Source: Bacteroidetes bacterium UBA6183 (lineage in GTDB: Bacteria > Bacteroidota > Bacteroidia > UKL13-3). Taken from it: a stretch of 29,444 nucleotides of DNA. The notes beneath the pieces were generated by a model. It was not told the DNA's origin and ran no database searches. It saw only the letters and a list, made by a program, of their open reading frames with translations. Position numbers and translations under genes: made by a program. Each line of letters opens with the position of its first letter. Position 1 is the stretch's first letter. Positions 22,267 through 29,444 of the stretch are shown here, in pieces. The stretch lies in contig DITN01000074.1 in the NCBI GenBank assembly GCA_002422865.1, positions 1 to 29,444 of the forward strand. Reading direction: 5' to 3'.

Positions 22267-23493
22267 TTGAACTTTCCTTTTTTTATCGCTAAACGCTTAA
22301 TGAGCAATAAGAGCAGTGGACGCAGTGGTTTGATTGTAAACATTGCCATAGCTGCTGTAGCCATTAGTGTAGCGGTGATGCTTATTTCTGTAGCCGTTGT
22401 TCAGGGCTACAAGTTGCAAATAACAAACAAAATTACCGGATTCAGTAACCATATTCAAATTAGCCGGTTAGATTTTAACAATTCGTTTGAAACCAACCCA
22501 ATTTACCGTGATGCCAAAACAGAACAAACCATTAAAACGGATGCACGAGTAGCCTATGTTCAACCATATGCTACCAAAGCGGGTATCATAAAAACCAGCA
22601 CAGAGTTTGAAGGTATTGTTTTAAAAGGGATTGATTCATCTTTTAATTGGCACTTTGTACAAGCTTGTTTAATAGAAGGTGAAGTTTTTGTTCCGAACGA
22701 GGCTGCAACATCAAACCAAATTGTAATTTCCATGAGTACCGCCCAGAAACTACAATTAAAACTAGGGCAGGGTATGGTTATTTATTTTGTGCAAGAAGAT
22801 GGCTCAATGCCGAGGGCCCGTAAGTTTACCATTAGCGGGATATACAGCACCGGTTTTTCTGATTTAGATGCGCTTTATGGTATTATTGATATGCGCCACA
22901 TTCAACGCCTGAACAAGTGGGAGGAAAATCAGGTTACAGGTTATGAAGTTAAGCTTAAAAAGTATGATGATTTGATGGCCACTGCCTCTGATTTATTGCC
23001 ATTAATGCCCATGCATCTACAAGTAAAAACAATTGTTGATGTATACCCGCAGTTGTTTGATTGGCTGGGCTTACTTGATTTAAATGTTTTGGTTATAATT
23101 ATTTTGATGGTGGTGGTGGCATGCATCAACATGAGCACTGCTTTATTGATATTAATTGTGGAAAGAAGCAACATGATTGGTATGCTCAAGGCAATGGGAT
23201 CTGACAATAAGCAAGTGCAACGCATATTTGTATTTATGGCTGCAAGGTTAATTGGTAAAGGCTTGTTAATAGGTAATTCCGTTGGTTTGTTAATTTGTGT
23301 TACACAATATTACTTGGGTTGGATTAAGCTTGATGAGGAAGCCTACTTCTTAAATCAGGTCCCCATATTTTTAAACGCAATAGATGTACTTTGGATTAAT
23401 GCAGGAGCATTTGTATTGTGTGTTTTAATTATGCTTTTACCGGCACAATTTGTAAGTAAAATAACACCGGTAAAAGCCATTAAGTTTCAGTAA
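22267..23493 (+). CDS. FtsX/LolC-LolE-type ABC transporter permease
   Basis: Inner-membrane permease of 408 residues, of the FtsX/MacB-PCD group to which LolC and LolE belong; these move lipoproteins from the inner membrane. Helix 1 is near 24-47 (VNIAIAAVAISVAVMLISVAVV), a large periplasmic domain spans about 50-265, and three helices follow (271-297, 326-350, 372-396). The end TPVKAIKF is typical for the group. The start is a TTG at 22267; an in-frame stop lies at 22252 and MNFPFFIAKRLMS matches the family N-terminus. An ATP-binding partner gene is not in the window. Its stop is only two bases from that of the convergent protease gene. Confidence 0.88.
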   Translation: MNFPFFIAKRLMSNKSSGRSGLIVNIAIAAVAISVAVMLISVAVVQGYKLQITNKITGFSNHIQISRLDFNNSFETNPIYRDAKTEQTIKTDARVAYVQPYATKAGIIKTSTEFEGIVLKGIDSSFNWHFVQACLIEGEVFVPNEAATSNQIVISMSTAQKLQLKLGQGMVIYFVQEDGSMPRARKFTISGIYSTGFSDLDALYGIIDMRHIQRLNKWEENQVTGYEVKLKKYDDLMATASDLLPLMPMHLQVKTIVDVYPQLFDWLGLLDLNVLVIIILMVVVACINMSTALLILIVERSNMIGMLKAMGSDNKQVQRIFVFMAARLIGKGLLIGNSVGLLICVTQYYLGWIKLDEEAYFLNQVPIFLNAIDVLWINAGAFVLCVLIMLLPAQFVSKITPVKAIKFQ

Positions 23494-23495
23494 AT

Positions 23496-25196
23496 TTATT
23501 GTTGCCTACATACTTTTAAGTAACCGTTTTGTCCGTTAAAGTTTAAGTGTAAAATATATATACCTAAACCAAAATCCTGCGGGTTTAAATCAAGTTGATT
23601 CATGTTGTTTTTCGATAGAATCAAACGGCCATTTACATCAAACATTTGTACATTAAATGTTCCGGTTTGGTTTAATTTAATTGAGGCGTTGCTTGTTCCG
23701 TTTGCAAAACCAAAAGTGTTTAATACGCTGATATTTTTATCCAACATTACTTCATGAACACCGGTATAAAAATCGCCAAGTTTGCGTGCCACAAATTCTT
23801 CTGCCAACACCCACCTGTAATTACTGTTATTTATAATGCTATCTGTGTCGTACATTATTTTTGCAGCCTGTGGCATGGTGGTGTTTGGTGTAAGTTGCGG
23901 TATTACATTAAGCAATAATTTAATCACCACATCCTCTCCAATTTTTTCGCTTAAGTTATTCATGGCACTGCTCCATATTTCACTATCACTATAAAAGTCG
24001 CCCACTTTGTTTTCGTATGTTTTGGTTGATGCACCATTACGTCCGTTCCAAAATTCGTTGTGACCATCCCATCCAAAAATATTTTTCCATAAAAACGGAT
24101 TAATTCTTTTTGAGTAGGCGCAACACATGGCATCACAAATGGCTTCTTCTAATGCACGTCTTTCGGTGCCAATAGCATCTGTTGGATTTAAACTGTGTGA
24201 AATGGCGTGTGTGTATTCATGAACAATCACGTCAGCATCTTCGGCATCAGGCACTCCTCCTAAGCCAAAATGTAATGCAGTATCAGGGTCATAACTGAAA
24301 TAACTTTGGTCGGCAGTGCTGCTATGTGGATCAACCCTTAGTTGGTAATTAACCAAATTGTTAAACCCTAAACTTTTTATATAAGTCTGTACTTCCGAAA
24401 TGTGGTATAAAGCCATTGCTTCTTTAAAACCAATTTGCTTACGGGTAAAATCAAAGGTATCGGTTGTTGATGTTGATGGTGTGTGATTTGGCGACTTGAT
24501 ATCTGTTATGGCCGCATATTTATTTTTAAGATGAAATACACCGGCATCAAACCGGGCAGGAACAGTTACCCATTTACGTTGTTCGTTGAGCAATGTGTAA
24601 TCGCTGTCGTTAAAGTTGCGGTAAGTACCATCTTTTCCATAAGTAACACCTGCGGTAGTGAGCGGGTCGGGATTAAAAACACGCGCTTTTATAAGGGTAT
24701 CAGTAAAAAACAATCGGTTGTCTTTTTGGTAAAGTACAGTTCCGTCATTTTGTTTTAATGTAAATTCATGCCCGTTTTTATAAGCTGTGGCCGGTAACAA
24801 GTTATTATCACTTACCACCCAGTAGTTGTGGTTTGATGTATTGCTCAACTCCACATTTAATGCATTTACATCAACCAAGGTGCTGAAACTGTTTATCATC
24901 TCGCCTTTTTTATTGGTGTTTACTTTTAAATAAGCACCATAAACAGGCACACCTTCATGCATTTGCTGATACAAATAATGTTTACCTATGTTGCTTTCTG
25001 TATATGTTTTTAACACCAAGTTTTCATTACTGCTTGTATTCAACAATTGGTTTTGTTGGTTGAATTGAGCTGGCAATAACTGGCTTTGAACAGATATCGG
25101 AGTTTGCTCCATTAATCTTTTAGCAGCGGGGTGTTGAGCAAAAACAGATGCACTTATTGTAAATAATATCGAGCTTAATAAGGTTACTTTTTTCAT
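23496..25196 (-). CDS. Secreted thermolysin/fungalysin-type metalloprotease with T9SS sorting domain
   Basis: Zinc endopeptidase of 566 residues, probably exported by the type IX system. A signal peptide ends at VFAQ (18-21). A propeptide with an FTP-like region (about 60-115: YLYQQMHEGVPVYGAYLKV) is followed by the catalytic domain with HEYTH (326-330) and a Glu ligand in ALEEAICDAMC (E350/E351). Conserved neighbours include DAEDADVIVHEYTHAISH and the late GWDGHNEFW. From about 490 a Por-type C-terminal sorting domain is apparent (FNVQMFDVNGRLILSKNN, ending LGIYILHLNFNGQNGYLKVCRQ). The active site is complete. The start overlaps the YigZ stop by four bases (ATGA). Confidence 0.88.
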   Translation of the reverse strand: MKKVTLLSSILFTISASVFAQHPAAKRLMEQTPISVQSQLLPAQFNQQNQLLNTSSNENLVLKTYTESNIGKHYLYQQMHEGVPVYGAYLKVNTNKKGEMINSFSTLVDVNALNVELSNTSNHNYWVVSDNNLLPATAYKNGHEFTLKQNDGTVLYQKDNRLFFTDTLIKARVFNPDPLTTAGVTYGKDGTYRNFNDSDYTLLNEQRKWVTVPARFDAGVFHLKNKYAAITDIKSPNHTPSTSTTDTFDFTRKQIGFKEAMALYHISEVQTYIKSLGFNNLVNYQLRVDPHSSTADQSYFSYDPDTALHFGLGGVPDAEDADVIVHEYTHAISHSLNPTDAIGTERRALEEAICDAMCCAYSKRINPFLWKNIFGWDGHNEFWNGRNGASTKTYENKVGDFYSDSEIWSSAMNNLSEKIGEDVVIKLLLNVIPQLTPNTTMPQAAKIMYDTDSIINNSNYRWVLAEEFVARKLGDFYTGVHEVMLDKNISVLNTFGFANGTSNASIKLNQTGTFNVQMFDVNGRLILSKNNMNQLDLNPQDFGLGIYILHLNFNGQNGYLKVCRQQ

Positions 25197-25810
25197 TGTT
25201 CTGATACGAATTTAATTTCAAACAACCTCTTGTCTTTTAGGTAAGTGGTTATTTCTAATGCTTTTGTTTTACGTATCTCAAAGATACTGTTAAATTGGTT
25301 TTCGTTGTACTCATGACTTATTATTTTAGCCCCAAATTGTTTGTAGGCTTTGTAAACCTCATTTTCATCCTCATAATTTCCGGTAACTAGGTAGTGCTCG
25401 GTAATTATTTTTTCGAGAATAGTTGCTGCATTTAAGGCCTCGTTAGCCGATTCGCCATAAGCTTGAATCAAACCGTGTACACCCAATAATTTACCACCAA
25501 AATAACGAACTACAACTACTAAAGTATTGGTAAGTTGTTTGCTTAATATGGCCCGTAAAATGGGCTTACCTGCAGTGTTATTAGGCTCACGGTCGTCATT
25601 GCTCTTTTGGATTTCCTGTGCTGTACCTAAAATGTAAGCGTAACAATGGTGCGCAGCCGTGTAATGTTCTTTTTTTAGGTTGTTGATAATGTCTCTTACC
25701 TCCGCTTCATTTGTAATAGGGAATGCAAATCCAATAAACTTGCTGCCTTTATCTTTAAACTCACCTTGGCTTGCGGTTGCAATGGTTTTATAAGTATCGG
25801 AAAATAACAT
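25193..25810 (-). CDS. YigZ/IMPACT-family protein
   Basis: A 205-residue protein of the conserved IMPACT (UPF0029) family, linked to translation or RNA binding but without an agreed function. Family marks are SKFIGFAFPI, HHCYAYIL, the DDREPNNTAGKPIL stretch and VVVRYFGGKLLGVHGLIQAYG; the C-terminal half has the usual ferredoxin-like fold. The DDREP stretch has Arg where most members have Gly. I chose the ATG at 25810 (MLFSDTYKTIA); a longer frame from 25855 would add 15 hydrophobic residues unlike the family and overlap the EamA gene. The gap to that gene is one base. Confidence 0.9.
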   Translation of the reverse strand: MLFSDTYKTIATASQGEFKDKGSKFIGFAFPITNEAEVRDIINNLKKEHYTAAHHCYAYILGTAQEIQKSNDDREPNNTAGKPILRAILSKQLTNTLVVVVRYFGGKLLGVHGLIQAYGESANEALNAATILEKIITEHYLVTGNYEDENEVYKAYKQFGAKIISHEYNENQFNSIFEIRKTKALEITTYLKDKRLFEIKFVSEQ

Positions 25811-25811
25811 A

Positions 25812-26669
25812 TTAGCTAAACGATAAAATAACAATAGATACGATAGCCATCGCAAATCCTAACCAATTTGTTTTACTTAAATGTTCTTTAAAAATAAATA
25901 AACCAACCAAGGTAGTGGTTAATACAATGCCTATGTTATTTATGGGAAGAACAATACTTGCTTCGGTAAATGCACCCAAAGTTTTTAATAAAAAGTACAT
26001 GCATAAATAGTTGGGTATGCCCAATGCCACTCCCCATAAAATACTTTTAAAGGTAAGTTGTTGTTTGCCTTTAATTATTTGATAAACCAACAAGCTACCG
26101 CCAAAAACAAAGGCTGTTAAAAATACAAAACTTAAAATATGGTTGGTGTCAAAAGGAGGGATGTAGTTTTTATTGATGATATTTAATAGGGTATCAATAC
26201 AACCGCTGCCAACAAATACATATAATGGTAAATACCATAAGCCTTTTTGGGTTGATGTTTGGGTGCTTTGGCTAATAAAATAAACCGCTGCTAGCGATAA
26301 AATAATTCCTGATAGTTTTAGTATGCCCAAACTTTCGTTAAAGAAAAATAACGCGTATACCACAGGTATGGCAACCGATAATTTAGCGGCAACCATACTT
26401 ACCGATACACCAATTTTTTGTGCAGTTTGACTAATGCTGTAAAACACACTGATGAACAAAAATCCCAATACCAAAGTGTAAGGAAACCATCCTTCATTCC
26501 AAAATGATGTGGTAATGCCTGGCTTATCAGCCATGATATTTCCCATCACGGTACAGGTTAAATAATTAACCACAATGGCCTGAAATGTATTTACCTGATA
26601 CTTATCAAACAGTTTAAAATAACTTACAACGATTACCGAGGTAATGATGCTTAAAATTAAATAAATCAT
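25812..26669 (-). CDS. EamA-family (DMT superfamily) transporter
   Basis: A 285-residue inner-membrane transporter with about ten helices in two EamA repeats (about 2-135 and 150-283). Repeat ends FFNESLGILKLSGIILSLAA (109-128) and FIFKEHLSKTNWLGFAMAIV (258-277) are the typical EamA signature. The substrate cannot be told from sequence. Its ATG overlaps the ribD stop by four bases, so translation is coupled. Riboflavin or a precursor is a guess, since the known riboflavin transporter RibN belongs to the same superfamily. Confidence 0.85.
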   Translation of the reverse strand: MIYLILSIITSVIVVSYFKLFDKYQVNTFQAIVVNYLTCTVMGNIMADKPGITTSFWNEGWFPYTLVLGFLFISVFYSISQTAQKIGVSVSMVAAKLSVAIPVVYALFFFNESLGILKLSGIILSLAAVYFISQSTQTSTQKGLWYLPLYVFVGSGCIDTLLNIINKNYIPPFDTNHILSFVFLTAFVFGGSLLVYQIIKGKQQLTFKSILWGVALGIPNYLCMYFLLKTLGAFTEASIVLPINNIGIVLTTTLVGLFIFKEHLSKTNWLGFAMAIVSIVILSFS

Positions 26670-27727
26670 TGAGGGAGGATATGTGAAATAATGTTGTTGT
26701 CGATGAAATAAGATTGATGGGTTTTACCTACAATAACAGGTGCTTTAATTCCTTGTTTTAACTCGTGTTCGGCTTTTATGACAATGGCTTCATCCCATAT
26801 GTTGTTGTCAATAAATGTTTGCAACAATTGGGTGCCGCCTTCTACCACCAACGATTGAATGTTTTGTTGGTACAATACATTTAAAAGCTGTTTAAGTAAA
26901 TCTTCTTCTTTACCAATAGGTAAATAAACAACGTTTAAGGTTGATTCCGTTTTGTAAGTATCATAAACAAAAATAAATGTTGGTTGTGTGCCATCAAATA
27001 CATGCAATGTTTGGGGTAAACGATTGTTTAAATCCAATACTACTCTTATGGGGTTTCTGCCATTCCATGCACGTGCATTTAACTTCGGATTATCAATCAA
27101 TGCAGTATTTGTACCCACCATAAAAGCATCTTCTTGTGTTCTCCAAAAGTGTGTGAGCTTTTGCACGGTTGGTCCCGATATTTGTTTTTGTTTTTCAAAC
27201 TTGCTCTCGCTTAACGTTTCTTTATCCGGTGCAATAAACCCATCTATACTCTCTGCCCATTTTAAAATTACATAAGGTCTTTTTTGGGTAATGTAAGTGA
27301 TGAAACGTTTATTCAGATTTAAACATTCATGTTTAAGTATATCTGTTATTACATCAATGCCTGCACCATGCAATAGCTTAATGCCATTACCACTTACAAG
27401 AGGATTAGGATCGGTTACACCAATAACCACTTGCTTTACGCCATACTCTATTAATGTATTGGCACAAGGCGGTGTTTTACCGTAATGACTGCAAGGTTCG
27501 AGCGTAACATAAACTGTACTTTCTTTTAGTAAAGTTTTGTTTGTGACACTATTTAATGCATTCACTTCCGCATGTGGTCCGCCAAATTTTTTGTGCCAGC
27601 CTTCGCCAATAATTACATCATTATGCACAATAACGCAACCAACCATCGGGTTTGGCGATACAAAACCTGACCCTAGTTTTGCCAAATCAATGGCACGTTG
27701 CATATATTTTTCGTGTGGTATCACCAC
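26666..27727 (-). CDS. ribD: RibD: bifunctional deaminase/reductase of riboflavin synthesis
   Basis: Two consecutive steps of riboflavin synthesis: deamination of the pyrimidine-ring amino group, then NADPH reduction of the ribose. At 353 residues both domains are present. The deaminase part has the zinc site HAE (52-54) and PCSHYGKTPPC (78-88, with C79 and C88). The reductase part begins near 145 (RPYVILKWAESIDGFIAP) and has GTNTALIDNPKLNAR and VVEGGTQLLQTFI. The start is a GTG at 27727 (MVIPHEKYMQRAI), as no ATG gives the normal N-terminus; the next GTG at 27724 is equally possible. Divergent prmC starts 31 bases away. ribD heads a four-gene operon with EamA, YigZ and the protease. Confidence 0.95.
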   Translation of the reverse strand: MVIPHEKYMQRAIDLAKLGSGFVSPNPMVGCVIVHNDVIIGEGWHKKFGGPHAEVNALNSVTNKTLLKESTVYVTLEPCSHYGKTPPCANTLIEYGVKQVVIGVTDPNPLVSGNGIKLLHGAGIDVITDILKHECLNLNKRFITYITQKRPYVILKWAESIDGFIAPDKETLSESKFEKQKQISGPTVQKLTHFWRTQEDAFMVGTNTALIDNPKLNARAWNGRNPIRVVLDLNNRLPQTLHVFDGTQPTFIFVYDTYKTESTLNVVYLPIGKEEDLLKQLLNVLYQQNIQSLVVEGGTQLLQTFIDNNIWDEAIVIKAEHELKQGIKAPVIVGKTHQSYFIDNNIISHILPQ

Positions 27728-27730
27728 GCG
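27712..27730. promoter_or_regulatory. Dyad over the ribD start in the ribD/prmC divergent gap
   Basis: GTGGT and ACCAC flank ATC (27715-27727), with CG/CG outside after one mismatch. It spans the ribD start codon and could be an operator or a coincidence. Confidence 0.3.
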
Positions 27731-27757
27731 AAAGTAAGGTTTTTGTATTTTGCCACC

Positions 27758-28636
27758 ATGAATTCAATATATGCCAGAGATTATTTTGTTGATTTTACCC
27801 GTAAACTATTGGCGGTATACGATGAGGAAGAGGCGAGAGCTATTGCAGGATACGTGTGTGCCGAATTGCTTTTAATTAAATGGCAGCAACTAAATATCAT
27901 ACAAAAAGAGCTGAGTAACGCAGAGGTTGAGCATTTTAATACAATACTAAATCGATTGTTAACCGGGGAACCAATTCATTATATTTTAGGTTATACGTGG
28001 TTTTACGGTTTAAAATTTGAAGTTAATCCCAATGTGTTAATACCTAGGCCGGAGACAGAAGAGTTGGTAGATTTGGTGATGAATTATTGTAGGCAACATA
28101 ACATTACCACTCCAACCATCATCGATATAGGAACAGGAAGTGGTTGTATTCCCATCAGTTTGAAGAAAAATTTACCACAGGCACAGGTATATGGGGTTGA
28201 CGTAATGCCCGGTGCTATTGCTACTGCCTCGCATAATGCCCGTTTAAATAAAACAGATGTTGTTTTTATTGAAGCAGATATGTTAAAAACAGATGCTTTG
28301 GTCACAGCTATCAAAATATCCCAAACTCCTATTATACTTATCAGTAATCCACCTTACATTGCGCAAAAAGAAGCAGAAAGTATACATGATAATGTACTTA
28401 AGCATGAGCCACACACTGCTTTATTTGTATCCGATGGTGATGCTCTTTTGTTTTACAAGGCTATTGCGAATTATGTGCATTCTACGTTAAAACAAGGCGA
28501 TTCGGTGTGGCTTGAAATAAACCCACTTTTTGCTCAAGAAACATTATCCTTATTCAGCAACCTATCAACTACAAACCAATCGTCTATTATTAACGACCTT
28601 TCAGGTAAACAACGGTTTGTAAATGCCCTGATTTAA
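27758..28636 (+). CDS. prmC: Peptide chain release factor N5-glutamine methyltransferase
   Basis: Methylates the Gln of the GGQ motif of RF1 and RF2 using SAM. The 292 residues start at the ATG at 27758 (MNSIYARDYF). The N-terminal helical domain (1-85) ends with LTGEPIHYILGYTWFYG; the SAM motif is IDIGTGSGCIPIS (122-134) and the catalytic NPPYI is at 197-201. IPRPETEELV (95-104) is also typical. Twenty upstream in-frame codons overlap ribD and are not in the family, so I dropped them. It runs divergently from ribD. The next gene follows 32 bases later. Confidence 0.96.
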   Translation: MNSIYARDYFVDFTRKLLAVYDEEEARAIAGYVCAELLLIKWQQLNIIQKELSNAEVEHFNTILNRLLTGEPIHYILGYTWFYGLKFEVNPNVLIPRPETEELVDLVMNYCRQHNITTPTIIDIGTGSGCIPISLKKNLPQAQVYGVDVMPGAIATASHNARLNKTDVVFIEADMLKTDALVTAIKISQTPIILISNPPYIAQKEAESIHDNVLKHEPHTALFVSDGDALLFYKAIANYVHSTLKQGDSVWLEINPLFAQETLSLFSNLSTTNQSSIINDLSGKQRFVNALI

Positions 28637-28668
28637 TTATATTGCCATCTTATTTACCTATTACATAA

Positions 28669-29444
28669 ATGAAAAAATTTTACTTATTTTTATTAGCCGC
28701 CCTTTCAATTACAAGTGCTTTTGCACAGTTTGTTAATCCGATGAACGCAAGTACCATTGCCGAATTAAAAGAATTGGAATGGACTTTTCCCGGATTTAAG
28801 AACGCAACTACCAAAGTAAAATACTTGGTGTCGCCAACTAAAATTGGTTTCGAAACCGCATTTTCTTTCAACATAGTGCGTGATGCCAACAACAATGTTA
28901 CCAGCATGCAAACAGCTGATATCAATTCTAATTACCCGTTGGATTTAAAATATAAAAACACCGGTGTTGTTAATGGTAACAGATTAAATGTGCAGGTTCA
29001 AACCGCTGACAATTCAACCCAAGACCCATTTGCAGATACTGAAAAAGAAACCATATATAAGAATGCAGCAGGTAAAGACAGTTTGGTGGTTATAGAGAGT
29101 TTGAACAGCCAAAGTCAATATGAAGAAGTAAGAAGAGTAAGGTTAGTGTACAATGCTAATGGTGCAATTGTTGCTTTGCAAGAATTACTACCCGCTTCTG
29201 ATAACTACGAAATGGTGGCTTACCGCAACTTCGGTTACAGCGGAACCAAACGTATTACAGATACTTCTTATGCTGTTGCAACAGGGGCTGATGAAGTTGT
29301 GGCATACAGCAGATTGTTTTACACAGCTGCAGATAAATTGGATAGTGTAACTTCATACACCGTTTCAGGTGGAACAACAACCATGGATGCCGGTTACCGC
29401 ATGGTGTATGATGCAACATTGGGCATTGCCGAGATTTTTGTAAC
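28669..29444 (+). CDS. Secreted protein of unknown function, truncated at the right edge
   Basis: Open to the end of the window: 258 residues from the ATG at 28669 with no stop. A clear signal peptide, MKKFYLFLLAALSITSAFAQ, is followed by a beta-rich domain with polar, aromatic repeats (such as VSPTKIGFETAFSFNI, YKNTGVVNGNRLNV, VRLVYNANGAIVALQE and YRNFGYSGTKRITDTSYAV). The pattern of short beta strands ending in Gly-Asn turns is like type IX cargo in Bacteroidota, which end in a sorting domain; that end is not visible. It could be cotranscribed with prmC. I do not recognise the family. Confidence 0.7.
   Translation, partial: MKKFYLFLLAALSITSAFAQFVNPMNASTIAELKELEWTFPGFKNATTKVKYLVSPTKIGFETAFSFNIVRDANNNVTSMQTADINSNYPLDLKYKNTGVVNGNRLNVQVQTADNSTQDPFADTEKETIYKNAAGKDSLVVIESLNSQSQYEEVRRVRLVYNANGAIVALQELLPASDNYEMVAYRNFGYSGTKRITDTSYAVATGADEVVAYSRLFYTAADKLDSVTSYTVSGGTTTMDAGYRMVYDATLGIAEIFV

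Noticed and set aside
27698..27757. Twenty extra N-terminal codons of PrmC
   Set aside because: They overlap ribD and are aromatic-rich, unlike PrmC; the ATG at 27758 fits.
28680..28925. Antisense open frame over the final secreted-protein gene
   Set aside because: The sense strand encodes a signal peptide and continuous protein; the antisense frame has no recognisable features.

Overview
This is a densely coded, AT-rich chromosomal window from a member of the Bacteroidota. The evidence is a GldC homologue, a fungalysin-type protease ending in what looks like a type IX secretion sorting domain, a TonB receptor with an N-terminal carboxypeptidase-like domain, a propeller/Y_Y_Y sensor kinase, a bacteroidotal exosortase, and promoters fitting the TTG...TAnnTTTG consensus. 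Several genes start at TTG or GTG. I see no rRNA, tRNA, CRISPR array or insertion sequence, and no gene-free stretch longer than about 260 bases.

Layout. Positions 1-307 hold the 5' end of alaS, reading left. An M23 peptidase, a MerR regulator, a one-piece membrane sensor kinase and gldC read right (427-5357). A deoxynucleoside kinase faces gldC across a shared terminator. Next, reading left, is a probable copper or heavy-metal module: a Cys-rich HYC_CC_PP-like protein, a TonB receptor with a CC motif and an HMA protein (9525 down to 6381). Then trpS, an exported patatin, a 68-residue protein, a small nucleotidyltransferase, pyrB and pyrR all read left (13918 down to 9609). The nucleotidyltransferase and 68-residue pair sit directly behind pyrB as an overlapping two-gene cassette. 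An EVE-domain protein and rpsA follow; rpsA has a good promoter, an unusual SD and a TTG start.

From 19356 down to 16418 lies a compact exosortase operon: a tiny secreted protein with a C-terminal PING/membrane/basic-tail signal, an exosortase with visible Cys-Arg-His, a small partner membrane protein and a large HTTM protein. The last three genes overlap one another. I regard this as the most interesting system in the window, because enzyme and probable substrate are encoded together and an HTTM protein is coupled to them.

The right end holds namZ-ccmB-fmt reading left, a LolC/E-like permease reading right from only 16 bases away, and a tight left-reading operon (ribD, an EamA transporter, a YigZ protein and the protease). 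prmC and a truncated secreted protein then read right to the edge. Most genes are core housekeeping or envelope functions; accessory-looking content is limited to the nucleotidyltransferase cassette, the metal module and the exosortase operon.
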